Assembly: GCF_014898055.3 (NCBI RefSeq)
Contig: NW_023601104.1
Coordinates: 76,863,106 to 76,927,105 of the forward strand
Reading direction: 5' to 3'
Length of the DNA stretch: 64,000 nucleotides
Source of the DNA: Talpa occidentalis
Taxonomy: Eukaryota > Chordata > Mammalia > Eulipotyphla > Talpidae
Position 1 is the first letter of the stretch, and each line of letters starts with the position of its first letter. Positions 22,228-33,899 of the stretch are shown one piece after another. The notes under the pieces were generated by a model. The model made no database searches, was not told where the DNA came from, and worked only from the letters and a program-made list of their open reading frames with translations. The translations under genes and the position numbers were made by a program.

Positions 22228-23404
22228 AAGAGGCCCCACTGAACTGCAACTCCAAACTCTGAGACAGGGGCTCAGCCTGGACTGGGGCACCACTGATGCT
22301 GGGAGGGTGGACAGAACAACTGAAGACTGGCACCCACTGCAAGGGAGAAGCTGCCCCCCTGTCCCTCTGCCTACCTCCAGTCTCCTTTTGACCCTTCTGC
22401 TCAGAGCCCAGGGAGGAGCCAGCTGACAAAGGAGAAGGTCTGTGCAGAGTGTGGAAGGCTTTTGATGCTGAGAGGTGGGGGAGACCAGCCACCTGGAGCT
22501 TGGCCATGCTTTGCCTCAGGGTGGCGCAGTGGTCAGGCAGAGTTGCTCCTGCTCGAGCTGGAATCAGGCTAGGAGAAGAGGAGCCCCAGCTGAGAAGGGG
22601 GTGGAGGTCAAAGTTTCCTCAATGTATAGAGGAGCTGGCAGGACCTCAGCTGGCAGTGGGATATGTAGGAGAAAAAAATGACTTCCTAGAAGGCTGGGGA
22701 AGCTCGACCCCCAGCCCTGGGACTCCTGACCACAGCAAAGGTCCCTGCGTGGGGGCCACTCTGGCCTGTCAGGGACCATGCCAGTTTGGAGAGGGGCCAG
22801 CAGGGCTAGCCCTGGGAAGGTTACAGGCCAGAGGGACCACCTTGGATGTCTGGCTCTGTATAAAACCCCAGATTCCTTGCTCATCATTGAGGGTGTGTGC
22901 GGGGGGAGGTACTTGAAAATAATGGATTATATTTCTGACCTGGCTTCAGTAATGAGGTTTCTGCTCCAAATTGATTTGATGTAAAGGAAATACAGTGATA
23001 TAAGATTAATAAACCTGAGTTTGTAGAGAAAGATCCTCTGGTTCAACTGATGACCACAAATTGCCACATGCATCAGCCACTCAAGCTTCGCCCTGGAGCC
23101 CTTGTTGCTGCCGGTGGCCCTTCTGGATGCTCTATTCGGTAACAGGCTTCTTTGGAGAGACGGCAGGAACTCTGGGGCATGTGAAATTCCTGTCATGTAA
23201 ACTAAATAAAAATCACAGGCGCTGTTTATCCAGAGTGGCCCTGTGCCAGATGCTTTACACCAGAGCCTCCCAGCCACGGCAAATCCTTGTGTGCCTGTGT
23301 GTTCTGGGGAGTGAGCTCCCTAGTAGGCAAATTCCAGTCTACTCTCATTTGCTCTTTCAGTTCTTGCAGTATTTCAGTTCTGTGCACTATTACCCCTCCT
23401 TATT
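22228..23404. other. Unassigned GC-rich sequence
   Basis: No gene recognised. A 155-codon frame at 22449-22916 is low-complexity in composition and matches no family that I know. Confidence 0.35.
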
Positions 23405-23863
23405 TTTTTAATTGTGAAATACACATCATGTAAAATTTATCATCTTAACTGTAACTTAAGTGCACAGTACTGTGACATTATGCACATTTATACTGTCATG
23501 CAGCCTTCACCCCCATCCATCCCCAGAACTCTCTTCCTCTTGAAAAACTGAAACTAACTCCATTTCCGTTAGCCCCCACCTCCCCACATCTTCCTCCAGC
23601 CCCTGGCAATCACTCTGCTTTCTGTCTAGATGGATCCATCCTCTGGGTACCTCAGGGAAGTACAATCAAGTATATCTGTCCTTTCGCTTGGCTATTCTTC
23701 AATGTTTATCCATATTCTAACATTTTTCAGAATTTTCCTTTCCTTTTTAAGACTGAATAATATCCATTGTATGAATATTCCACATTTTGTTTATCTGCCC
23801 ATTGTGCATCTGCTAATGGACACTTGGGTATCCTTTTGGTTATTGTGAATCATGCTATAATCA
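23405..23863 (-). mobile_element. Ancient L1 3' end, antisense
   Basis: The plus strand reads TTGTGAAATACACATCATG, AGCCCCTGGCAATCACTCTG, CTTTCTGTCTAGATGGATCC, GACTGAATAATATCCATTGT and GGTTATTGTGAATCATGCTA. This is the ordered reverse complement of the 3' UTR and ORF2 end of old L1M-type elements. The next SINE sits at its right edge. Confidence 0.75.
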
Positions 23864-23864
23864 C

Positions 23865-24130
23865 CTTTTTTTAAAGATTTATTTTATTTGTGCATACAAG
23901 AACTGGGGTACAGGCCAGAGGTGCAGGGGGTGAGAGGATTCACCAGAGACAGAGTGGGGAACAGAACAGAAGGACTGACTGAAATACACTGCTGGGGGGA
24001 GCAGTGGGCAAGACAGGAGAGGTCTGTGGCACCATGTGGTTTCCCTGGCCCAGGATTGAACTCATGCTGCAGTGGTTGCTGATAGCTTCATAGTGCTAAG
24101 ACTTAACCCCTTGCACCACCAGGAAGTCCC
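23865..24130 (-). mobile_element. tRNA-headed SINE, subfamily B, diverged
   Basis: The tail TTTAAAGATTTATTTTATTT, body and head are all present on the minus strand, with many substitutions (the head reads GGGACTTCCTGGTGGTGCAA). No clear duplication. Inserted between L1 and MIR sequence. Confidence 0.88.
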
Positions 24131-24268
24131 AATTTTACTACCTTATTTTGACACAGTGTAAACCGAGAGGTGGTTGAGGGGTGAAGTAACTTGCCCTAAA
24201 TTCTACAGTTAATAAGTAGCAGAACTGGGCAGACAGCTTTGGAGACAATGCTATTGACCTCATGATCC
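24131..24268 (+). repeat. MIR fragment
   Basis: GAAGTAACTTGCCCTAAATT, then TAATAAGTAGCAGAACTGGG and a GACCTCATGATC end, follow the MIR core and 3' part (consensus like 'aagtaacttgcccaaggtca'). Confidence 0.6.
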
Positions 24269-25889
24269 CTTTTCAATGCACACAGGTTGCCCCGGAATGA
24301 CACCCTCTTCTGTTGCCATCCGATCTACTGAGACCCATGACTGCTTCTCTGAAAGCTGAGTCAGGTTGAAAATTTGGAGAAACTGGGAGAAGTGTTATAG
24401 ATTGGAAAAGATTACCTCCCCCCTCCTCCATTAAACCTTTTATTTTATCTTTGGAAAATCTGGGTAAAGCCAGGAAGTAGAGAGAGTTCTTCAGTAATAG
24501 GTCCTCCACAGAAAACTCCCACCATCAGTCCTCACATCATTCCCACCCACTAGTCTCATTAGGAGTGAGGTCTGGGGCTCACACACTTCCATGTAGAAAA
24601 AGAATTCCAGCTGAAAGTTCCTAAACACATCCATTAATAAATTCTTCCTTGCAAGCTGACCATTTGGCATGGACATATTATAAAAGATCCATAAAGTCGC
24701 TGTAGGAAGTGAAAGAAACCAATCATTCCCTTGCTTCACACAGTGCTTAGCAAAAATGTCTATCTAACAAATTCTACAAAATTTAAAGGTGAAACATTTG
24801 TGGTTGGAGGCTTTATGGTAAGGGCCACCACACTTGATGATTCAGTTCCTTGTCTGACTCAAGGAATGTCTATCAGATCTTCATGAGAAACCCCTGACTC
24901 TCAAGTTTCCAAATGTCAACTTTCTAAAACAGAATGGTCCGCCATTTTCAGTGCTTCCCTTGGTGTCATTGCATTTCGTTTTGAGAAAGGACAGGAAAAG
25001 TCTCCAGTGAAATCTCACCGCTACTGACAAACTAAATCCACAGTCCCCTTGTCTTTTACCCGCTCCAGGGGACTGGCCTGGTAGGCGCACGTCATGCCTC
25101 TGTGGCTGAGTTCTGGAAGATGTTGTAATCAATACAACGAGAGAAGGCAGGCTTTTAGTCCTCACCTGTCCTCCACTCAGTCTCAGCAGGGCAGTGGCAG
25201 GGAGATAGCAAAAGCAAAAGTTCTGTCTGCAATTGTCTAGTTCTAAGAGGAGAAAGTTAAAACAGAAGCTTACTATGCCCTCATCCCGAGGTTGACAGAG
25301 AGCCTGCTGTCTGACCTGTCTGTAGCCTGGCTATAGGATAATGAGATCGGGGGATTCCACAATACCTGCACCCAGTGAAGTCTGAGTCCCCCCAGCTGCA
25401 CAGGAGATTGTGAACACAGGACCCTTGAACTGTCTTGTTTTCTGACTCAAAAAACTCTCTCTCAGTGCAAGCTGTCCAGGACTTGGCATTACCTATAATA
25501 CAAAATAGATATTTAGTCTTTATTTCCAGGTCCTGACACAGAGCTCCTCAAACCCTTAGAATTTTTTGTCTATTATAGACTAATGCGATGATTCATGAAG
25601 GAGGGGCAAGGTAGATAGCCTCAGGGTGGGGACTGGTCACCAGGAAAATCAATCACAGACTAAAGGCTTAGAATTTTCAACCCTGTCCCTCATTCCCACT
25701 CCCAGGGAGAGGAAATGACTTGGAAATTGAGTGATTCAATCAATCCTACCGATGTCATTAAACCTCCATTAAAACCCCTAAATGATGGGGTGTGGAGAGG
25801 GTGGTACACCCAGGGAGGGCATGGAGGTGTGTGCCTCCCCTCCCCCACACATCCCTTCCTTTCTAGTTGTTTCCTTTATAATAGACCTT

Positions 25890-25892
<3 letters not shown>
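24269..25892. other. Unassigned sequence
   Basis: No gene or repeat recognised over 1.6 kb. Confidence 0.35.

Positions 25893-25929
<37 letters not shown>
25893..25929. repeat. (AT)n dinucleotide microsatellite
   Basis: An uninterrupted AT tract of about 18 units. Confidence 0.95.
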
Positions 25930-25933
<4 letters not shown>

Positions 25934-26449
25934 GTTTCCCTGAGTTCTGCGAATTGCACTAGTGAATTACTAAACCTGAGTTGGGTGTGGAAGCCCTGGA
26001 CTGTACAGAGGACCACGAGACTTGTGACTGGCCACAGAGGTAGGGGCAGCCTGTGGGGTCTGTGATCCCACCAGGTACCGTCAGAATTGAGTGGAACTGG
26101 ATACATAGCTGGTGTTGGAGCATTGCTTGTTGATGTGAAAAAACTCCACAGATTTGGTGTCAGAAAAAAAGACTCTCTTGCTGCTTTTCTCACCAGACAG
26201 TGGAGTTGTTAGACTGTGGTCTGCTTCTACTACATTTTTCTTCTCTTGCAATTCCACTTTTCAAGGCTTGGATAATTAGGCTAAATTGTGACTTAGTCCC
26301 ACTGATAGTGAAAGGACATCTGTGTTGTTTTATGCCTTGACCCATGTGGAGCAGCGTCCCTGATCTCTACCCTCAGAGGCCAGCAGCCTTCCTGCTGCCT
26401 GAACAGAGTGTGATAAATTCCCTTGTGGAAAAACCTAGACCTTTTTGAT
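25930..26449. other. Unassigned sequence
   Basis: Nothing recognised between the AT repeat and the next SINE. Confidence 0.35.
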
Positions 26450-26731
26450 TTAATTAATTAATTAATTAATTTTAAAGATTTATTTATTTGTGCATACAAG
26501 AACTGGGGTACAGGCCAGAGGTGTGGGGTGAGAGGATTCACCAGAGACAGAGTGGGGAACAGAACAGGTGGATTGACTGAAATACACTGCTGAGGGGAGC
26601 AGTGGGCGAGCCAGGAGAGGTCTGCTGTGCCATGTGGGTAGCTCCCTGGCTGGAGATGGAACTCTTGCTGCAGAGGCTACAGATAGCTTCACAGTGCTGT
26701 GCTTAAATTCCTTGTACCACCAGGGAGGCCC
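26450..26731 (-). mobile_element. tRNA-headed SINE, subfamily B, with (AATT)n tail
   Basis: Full-length on the minus strand. The tail has expanded into an AATT tetranucleotide tract at 26450-26470. Flanks CTAGACCTTTTT and GTAGAACTTTTTT are only loosely similar, so the duplication is decayed. Confidence 0.9.
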
Positions 26732-26754
26732 GGTAGAACTTTTTTAAAAAAACA

Positions 26755-26900
26755 TGATCCAAGTATGAGGAGACCTGGCATCTGGTCCTGGCTCTGTCCC
26801 AAATTCCCTCTGTTAGCCAATCCGTATCCTCAACTGCAGAATGAGAGGGTCAGACCACATCAACCTAAGCTCTGCTCAGCGACAAGATTCTGTGCTGCCG
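26755..26900 (+). repeat. MIR fragment
   Basis: GACCTGGCATCTGGTCCTGG, then CAACTGCAGAATGAGAGGGT and GATTCTGTG, follow the MIR order ('gacctgggttctagtcctgg ... tctgtaaaatgagggggt'). Confidence 0.6.
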
Positions 26901-27221
26901 GCCGTGTCTCCCTCCCTAAATGAAATTAAGTCATTAAAAGTAGTAATCCGACTTTGACCCTTTTCCTGTTCTCTAGAGACCTGGATTTTTTCAGTCTGGA
27001 TGATTTGACTGGAGTCTTCCATTTCACATACTGAGACTTGAAGGGGCCTGGCAGGGGGTCTGTCCTGGAGACAGATGCTGCCCACGGCCCGGGAGAGGCT
27101 CCCCCACGGCCCTGGAGTTAACTGTGTCAAGGAGTCTCTTGGGCGGAGTGAGGGCACCTTCCCCTGGAGCCTCCTCTAAGAGCCCAGCCCAGAGGAGTGG
27201 AAGAGTGGGTGATGCCCTTGC

Positions 27222-27224
<3 letters not shown>
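26901..27224. other. Unassigned sequence
   Basis: No feature recognised. Confidence 0.35.

Positions 27225-27268
<44 letters not shown>
27225..27268. repeat. (GT)n dinucleotide microsatellite
   Basis: A pure GT tract of about 22 units. Confidence 0.95.
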
Positions 27269-27270
<2 letters not shown>

Positions 27271-27559
27271 GGGGACAATGTAGGAATCCAGTGAGACCAC
27301 CAGGGGACACGCAGTGGAAACCTGCAGACTGACCTAGCTCTGCTCCGTCCCCCCAGCACCCGAAGCCCTCAGGGTCCAGCCTGCTCTGGGCTGATGCTGG
27401 TGGCGGCAGGAGGCACCAGCCGCTCACCCCTGGGGCTCTGGCCTTCAAAGAGAGAACACCTGTGCTCAGCAGGCAAGAATATAACACTGGGAAGAAATTC
27501 CATTCTTTGACAAAAATAGCACAGCAAGCAGAAGGCGCAAAAGTCCATTGAAATGGTAC

Positions 27560-27745
27560 TTGGGCTAGTAGTGATGACAGTGATGATGATGTTAGCACTT
27601 GCTGAGGACTTACTTGGTGCTCCGAAGCAGGCTCAGGGCCTTGCACGAGTCCTTTCATTGAATTCAGGAGAAAGTTAAGACTTTTACTTCCATTTTACAA
27701 ATTGGAAAACTGGGGTTATAGAGTTATTCAGCATCTTTCAAAAAC
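27560..27745 (+). repeat. MIR element
   Basis: Contains GTTAGCACTTGCTGAGGAC, GGCTCAGGGCCTTGCACGAG and CCATTTTACAAATTGGAAAA in MIR order. Confidence 0.7.
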
Positions 27746-28014
27746 TGATAAGCTTTAATGATTTCTTTCGGAAGCACTGAGCCTGAGTAAACCAGGGAGT
27801 CCATCTCAGCCCCCTCCACGTGGAAACTGTCTTGTTCTCAAGTCTCAGAAGGAAGAATTTAGGACGTCTAAGCAGGACTGGCCTGTCATCTTACAGTACT
27901 CCTGGTTCTTGGGAAAGACGATGACGTGACTTTAGGAACCAAATCGCCCCCTGGGTGGTGGGAGGGGTCTTGCTAGTGAAAGGCGTTTTGCAGGTGTTTC
28001 CATCATCATTGGTC
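27746..28014. other. Unassigned sequence
   Basis: No feature recognised. Confidence 0.3.
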
Positions 28015-28145
28015 TTCACTTCATCTCCATCTATCCGGCTGTCCATTTACTCAGTAAAAACTCACCGAAACTGAACATATGTCAAGCTCTGTGCTAAGAC
28101 TCGGGATCTAAAAAAGATCCCTGTCCTCAGGTGTTCCTGGTCCAA
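28015..28145 (+). repeat. MIR/L2-type ancient repeat fragment
   Basis: CATTTACTCAGTAAAAACTC, CAAGCTCTGTGCTAAGACTC and AGATCCCTGTCCTCAGGTGT match the common old repeat pattern around 'gtgctaggcactggg ... ccctgccctcaaggagct'. Confidence 0.45.
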
Positions 28146-29327
28146 CGCTGTTGGCTGGAGGTTGAGGCCCATGAGCACATCCATTCCTCTCCCAGGACCA
28201 TTTGGAAATCCACCTGACTGCGCGAAGTTCAGACAAAATCCTACAACTTGAGCACTTGTTGTCAGATTGGAATTCCCTGGACTGATCCTTTTGTGTGTTG
28301 ACTTGGTTTAGTCCTCATGCCAAAGAGGGCCCATAGGCCATCCACAGTCATGAAGACTTGGGTGCTGGGAGCCCCAGGAACTTTCTCCCTACTCTCTTGT
28401 CTCAAGACACAATCTCTGCTGCTCATCTCCCAGAACACAAAGCACAAGCAGAACAGATGCGATCGGCCTGAACCAAGCCTGGAAAATGCCTTAGGGATCC
28501 ATGGACCCTGGAGGTTCTGCTGCCAGGCTTGGACCAGGTAGCTGCCTCCCTCTCTTCCAGGCTACCCCAGATGACCTCCCTTTCCTCCTCTTCCATGCAG
28601 CCCTCACCAGATCTTCCTTCTGGTAGTGGTTACTCCCACAGCCTATGTGGTCAGATGAACCTGTGAGGCCTTCCCTGATTCAGAACAGGGAGGCCGTGTC
28701 TGTGAGTCTTGTGCAGGCAGAGTTCCTTCATTTCCAGGGGGGCCTCCCTGTTGCTATCTATGTTAGTCCTTCTGTCCCATGATTGGGGGCATCACCCAAA
28801 GAATCCAGATATGGTCACAAAATTCTTCTCAGGTACTCACCTGTTCCCAGAGTAGAGAGGAATATACGGGGCCACCTGTACATCTGTGCACTTGCCCCCT
28901 CACACCAGTGTGGAACCCCGCTTCCCTGAGGACCCTAGGCAGTGCTCACTTTGCTGGACCTAGGTGCTCAGGTCTGCACCTGCAAGGCCTCCCCATGCTC
29001 TCCCAGCCCTCGGGAGGGGGCAGCCTTCCTTCTGTAGCAGGCTCTGCCACAGCAGGAAAGAGGCCTTGTGCTCCAGGTTCAGGCCCTCCATGCCCAGCTT
29101 CGGTTCTTCCTAGGTATAGAGACCAGGCACCACCGTAGCCCAGGTGACTCAGTCCTGCTTCAAGGAGCACAAGGTGCTATGGTGTGGGGTGGAGGCGGCA
29201 GGGTATGGCAGGGACAGGATCCATCATTAAAAATATAGGTACAATTCTTGGAGTTTCTACGATAGGCAAAGCACTGCACATTTATTATTATTTCTCTCCT
29301 CTTTCTCCCTCTCCCTGTCTCTCTCTC

Positions 29328-29330
<3 letters not shown>
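28146..29330. other. Unassigned sequence
   Basis: No exon or repeat recognised. A 119-codon frame at 28779-29138 has biased composition and no family resemblance. Confidence 0.35.

Positions 29331-29368
<38 letters not shown>
29331..29368. repeat. (AC)n dinucleotide microsatellite
   Basis: A pure AC tract of about 19 units, preceded by a CT-rich stretch. Confidence 0.95.
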
Positions 29369-29370
<2 letters not shown>

Positions 29371-29580
29371 AAAGATAGAAGTTAAATTGTTCTCGATATC
29401 AAGATTCAAGATGAAGGAATCAAACTATAAAGGCCCCCTCTGCTTTTGGCCTGGATGTTGTTCTTGTGGCTTAGAAAACAGGGTATTGATGCTGCCGCTA
29501 CAATCTTTACTTGGAGAGACAATTTCCTCTCTTTCTATTGTGTGCTAGACATAATAAGCAAAATCAAAGAAAAAAAAAAA

Positions 29581-29772
29581 ATGAAGAGGCTCCATGACCT
29601 TCCTGCTCCATGAGAAGGGCGGAAAGAGACCACTAGTCTCGATCGTCTTAGGCACAGTGATGAGCCCCTACGGCCTGGCGTCGGCGCTGACATCATAATG
29701 TATGGTCTCCAGGGCACCCCGGAGGACCTGGCTGTGGAGGCTGGTTTGCCCATGTGGGCATCAAAGTTCTAG
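29581..29772 (+). other. Orphan 63-codon frame broken by one TGA
   Basis: An ATG directly after an A12 run opens a frame that reads to TAG at 29770-29772 with a single in-frame TGA at codon 11. The piece after the TGA is CpG-rich relative to its flanks and encodes mixed-composition sequence (for example ADIIMYGLQGTPEDLAVEAG). I do not recognise it. It could be a decayed retrocopy, an unrecognised exon or chance. Confidence 0.25.
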
Positions 29773-29839
29773 TTCAGTATATATAGGGGGGTTCAGGGGA
29801 GCCCTGGCCAGGCCAAAGGTGTGATGCAGGGAAAGGATC

Positions 29840-29960
29840 TCTAGTTTCTGTTCTGGAGTGAGTCCAAACTGGTTTCAAAGCTGACTCTGTCCCTGGCCAA
29901 CAATGTCCTCTTGGACAAGTTACTTAACATTTTAGACGTAAGCTAATGGGGAAAATACTA
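29840..29960 (+). repeat. MIR fragment
   Basis: CAAAGCTGACTCTGTCCCTG, then TTGGACAAGTTACTTAACAT and CTAATGGGGAAAATAC, match the MIR core order. Confidence 0.65.
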
Positions 29961-30044
29961 ACACACCATAGAATTATGACAAAGATGGAAGATGATACAT
30001 AAAAAGGAGAATAAACAGAGACAAAGGCTCTGACTTTCTGTCAT

Positions 30045-31260
30045 CAGAATGCAAATGCAAATTTTAAAATTATGAGATATTTTCAACTCACGGGTAAACA
30101 TTAAACATGCATCAAGCTTGATAATGCCACTGTTGGCAAAGGTTTGGTAAGCAGGCGCCTTCATATACTGTTGGCAGAAGTATAGATTAATACAATAGCA
30201 ATAAAGGCAATTTGGCATTGAAAAGCAATTTTTAAAATGCATATACTTTCTGATGTAGCGAACACTGCTCTGAATATATCCTATGAATATATTAATTTTA
30301 ATTAGGATATTGGATTGATTGCTATAATTCCCAAAATAACACTGGCTTAAACACAACAGAGATGTATTTCTTTCTGAAACAAAACAGCCCAGCTTGATCC
30401 ATGTAGGGTCAGCATGGAAAATTGGAGGGGGCGCGGGCAGGGGGTGATTCTCTGGCCTTGGGAATCTAGGCTCCATATTTTGTTGCTCTGCTCTCCCAGA
30501 GGTGCTGGCTTTGTCTGCGTGGCGGCAGGCAGCTGTCCATCATGTCCAGCCAGCGCCAGTGGAAGAGCAATGAGGAGCACACCCCTTGCCTGGGGGTCAG
30601 AGCCCTAGAGTTCCGATTGCCGCTTCTGCAGTGGCCCACCCAGTAGAGCATAGTCACGTGTCCAGACCTAAAGGAGGGATTTGGGAAATGAGTCTTTATT
30701 TTGGGCACCCACGTGTCTACTAATGTCTGAAGGAACTGCATGTCTGAAGAAAGCAGAGGAGGTTGGTTAAGAGAGACCATTGAGCAATCTCTGATACTAC
30801 ACTCACATACACAGGTGTAGACCTGGACACAGGGCAGTATTTTTTGTAATTGGAGAAACACTGGTAACAATCTGAATGACATACCAAGTAGAGGACCAAA
30901 ATGAAACAGTCCTTCCGTGTAATATAATGTAGCAGTCAAAAATGAACAAGGTAAATGTTTATCTGCTATAAGGAAAAAGGCCCAAGATAAGTGAAGTGAG
31001 CAAAGGAAATTGTAGAACTATTAAAGTTTAAAAATTTAATACATAAATATGAGTGAGATGTGGACTATTAAGGGAACTAGATCTTGAGAGCAAAACGAAA
31101 TAGGCAGCCAGGAAATGTGTACAGTTCACTCCTCACCCTTCTGACTGAAGTTCTTAACCTTATGCCTGCACTTTTTTTTTAAGATAAAATGGTTTTTTGA
31201 AAAGGGCAGCAGATCTGTAAGTAGTGATATGAAACATTTTCAAAAACATTAAGTAAAAAG
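30045..31260 (+). mobile_element. Ancient L1 3' fragment with a ~485-bp insert
   Basis: TTGGCAAAGGTTTGGTAAGC, CTTCATATACTGTTGGCAGA and GGCAATTTGGCATTGAAAAG are L1 ORF2 end landmarks. The element stops at about 30298 and resumes at about 30786 with the next landmarks (TTGTAATTGGAGAAACACTG, GTAATATAATGTAGCAGTCA, AAAATGAACAAGG). The intervening sequence is unrelated to L1. Confidence 0.6.
30299..30785. repeat. Unassigned insertion inside an old L1
   Basis: About 485 bp separates two consecutive segments of one L1, so it behaves as a later insertion. It begins near CTATAATTCCCAAAATAACA. I could not see terminal repeats or a tail that identify the class. Confidence 0.35.
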
Positions 31261-31556
31261 CAAGTGGAAAAAATTTACATGTTACACCATTTACATGTTA
31301 AAAAATGTGTGTCCGTGTGTAGATGCATAATACTTCTGGGTTTTGGAGAGTTCTCGCATATGCTATCTGCTGGTACTTTGCAAATATACCCAGATATTCT
31401 CATCTGGGCAAGGTTTGGAAGCTCACACACCAAACTGTCAACTCTGGCAGAAGCATCCCCTCAGGCGAGAGAGGAGACTTGCCAGGAGCTAGAGGACGCA
31501 GGACAAGTCGAGAGACTTAGTTGTTCTCCACACCTTTGTGTTGTTTGCAGTTTTAC
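31261..31556. other. Unassigned sequence
   Basis: Nothing recognised. Confidence 0.3.
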
Positions 31557-31571
31557 AAACCTGTATTCCTG

Positions 31572-31852
31572 GGCCTCCCTGGTGACGCAGCGGTTGAGCG
31601 CTGGGTTGCGAAGCTGCCCGCAGCCTCTGCAGCGCCAGTTCGATCCCCGGCTGCTCCCCGGCCACCGGAGGAGGGTCCCACATGGCGCGCAGACCTCTCC
31701 TGCCGCCCGCTGCTCCCCTCAGCAGTGTACTTCGGTCCTTCTGCCTGCTCTGCTCCCCGCTCTGGCTCTGGTGAATTCTCTCACCCTCCCGCGCTTCTGA
31801 CTGTACCCAGTGCTTGTATAAATAAATAAAAATAAATCTTTAAAAAAAAAAA
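31572..31852 (+). mobile_element. tRNA-headed SINE, subfamily A, near-consensus
   Basis: The A-box area GACGCAGCGGTTGAGCGCTG and B-box area AGTTCGATCCCC form the Pol III promoter. The body CTCAGCAGTGTACTTCGGTC leads to TATAAATAAATAAAAATAAA and an A-tail. Perfect 15-bp duplications AAACCTGTATTCCTG at 31557-31571 and 31853-31867 define the insertion. Retained CpGs suggest a recent copy. Confidence 0.94.
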
Positions 31853-31867
31853 AAACCTGTATTCCTG

Positions 31868-32321
31868 TATTTGTTTTAAATTTGAATGAAGAATGGCTGT
31901 GATGTATATAAGATTCATGGCACCTAAAGGATATTTAGGACTCAGGGCATACAGTTCAGGCTTTCAGTTTCCCTGTTTTCCCAAGCCTTTGAGGTCAACC
32001 TTCCCTTAGAGATTTGCATAAGGGTGATTCACGCCTGTATATTGGGTGCTCCGGAGACTTCACACGCTCCAGGGGGCTCCTTAGGGATAATGTGAGTCCT
32101 TGGCTGTGTGTCCTGGTGCTCAACCTTGCACCCAGCCTTCCCCACCCGCCCTTCTGCTCTCCTCCAGGATGCTCCTCCCCATGCACTGTCCTTCCTCAAG
32201 CCCAGGATTGGGGGAAGCGGAGAACCAATACACTTTACACTGGCTCTTGCTGAATGAAGACGTGGGTATGTATGTAAAATAGGAATAATAATGTCATAAT
32301 AACTGTTTCTCAAAGTTGTGC
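31868..32321. other. Unassigned sequence
   Basis: No gene or repeat recognised. Confidence 0.3.
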
Positions 32322-32337
32322 AAGGATTGGGGAGAAT

Positions 32338-32625
32338 GGAGCCTCCCTGGTGGCGCAAAGAGTAAAGTCTCAGCACTATGAAGCTATCCAAAGTCACTGC
32401 AGTATGAGTTCGGTCCCCGGCCAGGGAGCTGCCCACATGGCACAGCAGACCTCTCCTGACTCGCCTGCTGCTCCCCTCAGCAGTGTATTTCAGTGGATCC
32501 GCCTGTTCTGCTCCCCACTCTGTCTCTGGTGAATCCTCTAACCACCCACCCTACCCATACCCGCCCCTGGCACCTCTGGCCTATACCCCAGCTCTTGTAT
32601 GCAGAAATAAATCTTTTAAAAAAAA
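32338..32625 (+). mobile_element. tRNA-headed SINE, subfamily B
   Basis: Head GCCTCCCTGGTGGCGCAAAG, B box GAGTTCGGTCCCC, body and A-tail are all present. Duplications AAGGATTGGGGAGAAT (32322-32337) and AAGGACTAGGAAGAAT (32626-32641) differ at three bases. Confidence 0.9.
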
Positions 32626-32641
32626 AAGGACTAGGAAGAAT

Positions 32642-33899
32642 ATGTATGTAACTGTTACACACTGTCTCTCCAGTGTGAGATATACCTAAGGACACCTTTC
32701 ATTTCAAATAAATAGCTCCAGTACTCATGTACTTATAACTTTAACCTTCCTCTCTTGGGGGCCCTCATCCACCACCAGGGAGAGAGTCAGCATCAGATCT
32801 TGGTTGCAATTTCCTTGCGGAGAGGAACTTGGCTCCTCTCTGCCATGGAGCAGGAATCTGGCCGTCGCTGGCACTCGGGGTCATGACTGGAACACTGAGC
32901 TCTCTAGATCTCCTGTACCATCTGGATTCCCTCTCCTGCCAGAAGTCTGTGAAGAACTGGGAGCCTCTCACTGGTGCCCCCCGCCAGCATTGTAAGTCCC
33001 ACCCTGGTCTCAGTTCCCTTGGGGTCCATGGGAAGAATGTGGCTGCAGATTGTGTGAGCTGCATAGCCATTGCAGGAGCTTGGTTGGGGACCCCTGTCCC
33101 CCAACCCCCCACACCCACCAACACACACACATGCCAGGCTCTTTCCTATAGTGCTAGGATACTGGGTGTGAAAGGGTTTCTAACCTCAACCACATCCAGA
33201 AATCGTGTCCTTTCCAGCTCCTGAATTCTGGTCACTGATATCCCAATACACACTCCCCCCACTTTCTCCCCCTACTTTCTCCCCCCAGCTTCCCTAGAGT
33301 GTCCCATTCCTGCTCCAGGGAGGAGACTGCCCCTCCCCCATAGTGTGTGGCGTGTCTCCAGCATACACCTGGCACATCACTGTAGCTCACACTCCAGGGG
33401 TGTAACTGTGGCTCCAAATCCTGGTCCCTGTCTGGTCATTAGAATTCTCCTCCATCTTCACAGGGGTGAGGGGTGTGGAGGATAGCATAAAGGGCAGTAG
33501 GAGCAGCAGGAAATTTTATTGATAATTATGGGCACCATCATGGTAAACACTGGGCCTCTGCTAGGATCCACTTGACATATTGAGTTGTCCCTGGGATGCC
33601 AGCACGGTAATTAAACTGATTTGAAACTTCCCCTGCACAATGAGGTGGAACAAGAACCACTTTAATGGGCTCTAGGAGACAATTCTGGCATGATCGAAAT
33701 GTTCACCAAAGAAGTGGAGGGAGAAAAAAGAATGAATGAATAAGAAGACAATAGTTTTTGGCAGGCTCAGGGCTTTCAGTTACACAGCCCGGGTTCCCCT
33801 GGAGATGCTCTGAGGTCGGGGACCTGGCTGGAGGTGGCCTAGTTCTGGCAGGCAAGGCAGAAAGAGGCAGACACACAGGAAGGCCTTCAGAAGTCGCAG
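32642..33899. other. Unassigned sequence
   Basis: No exon recognised. A CA-rich patch (CCACACCCACCAACACACAC) lies near 33107-33130. Confidence 0.35.

Noticed and set aside
22449..22916. 155-codon frame in GC-rich DNA as a gene
   Set aside because: Overlapping frames on both strands, biased Gly/Arg/Ala composition, and no domain or splice context.
31521..31829. Repeated open frames with similar proteins at 8264, 12370, 31521 and other SINE positions
   Set aside because: These are translations of the same SINE body in successive copies, not a gene family.
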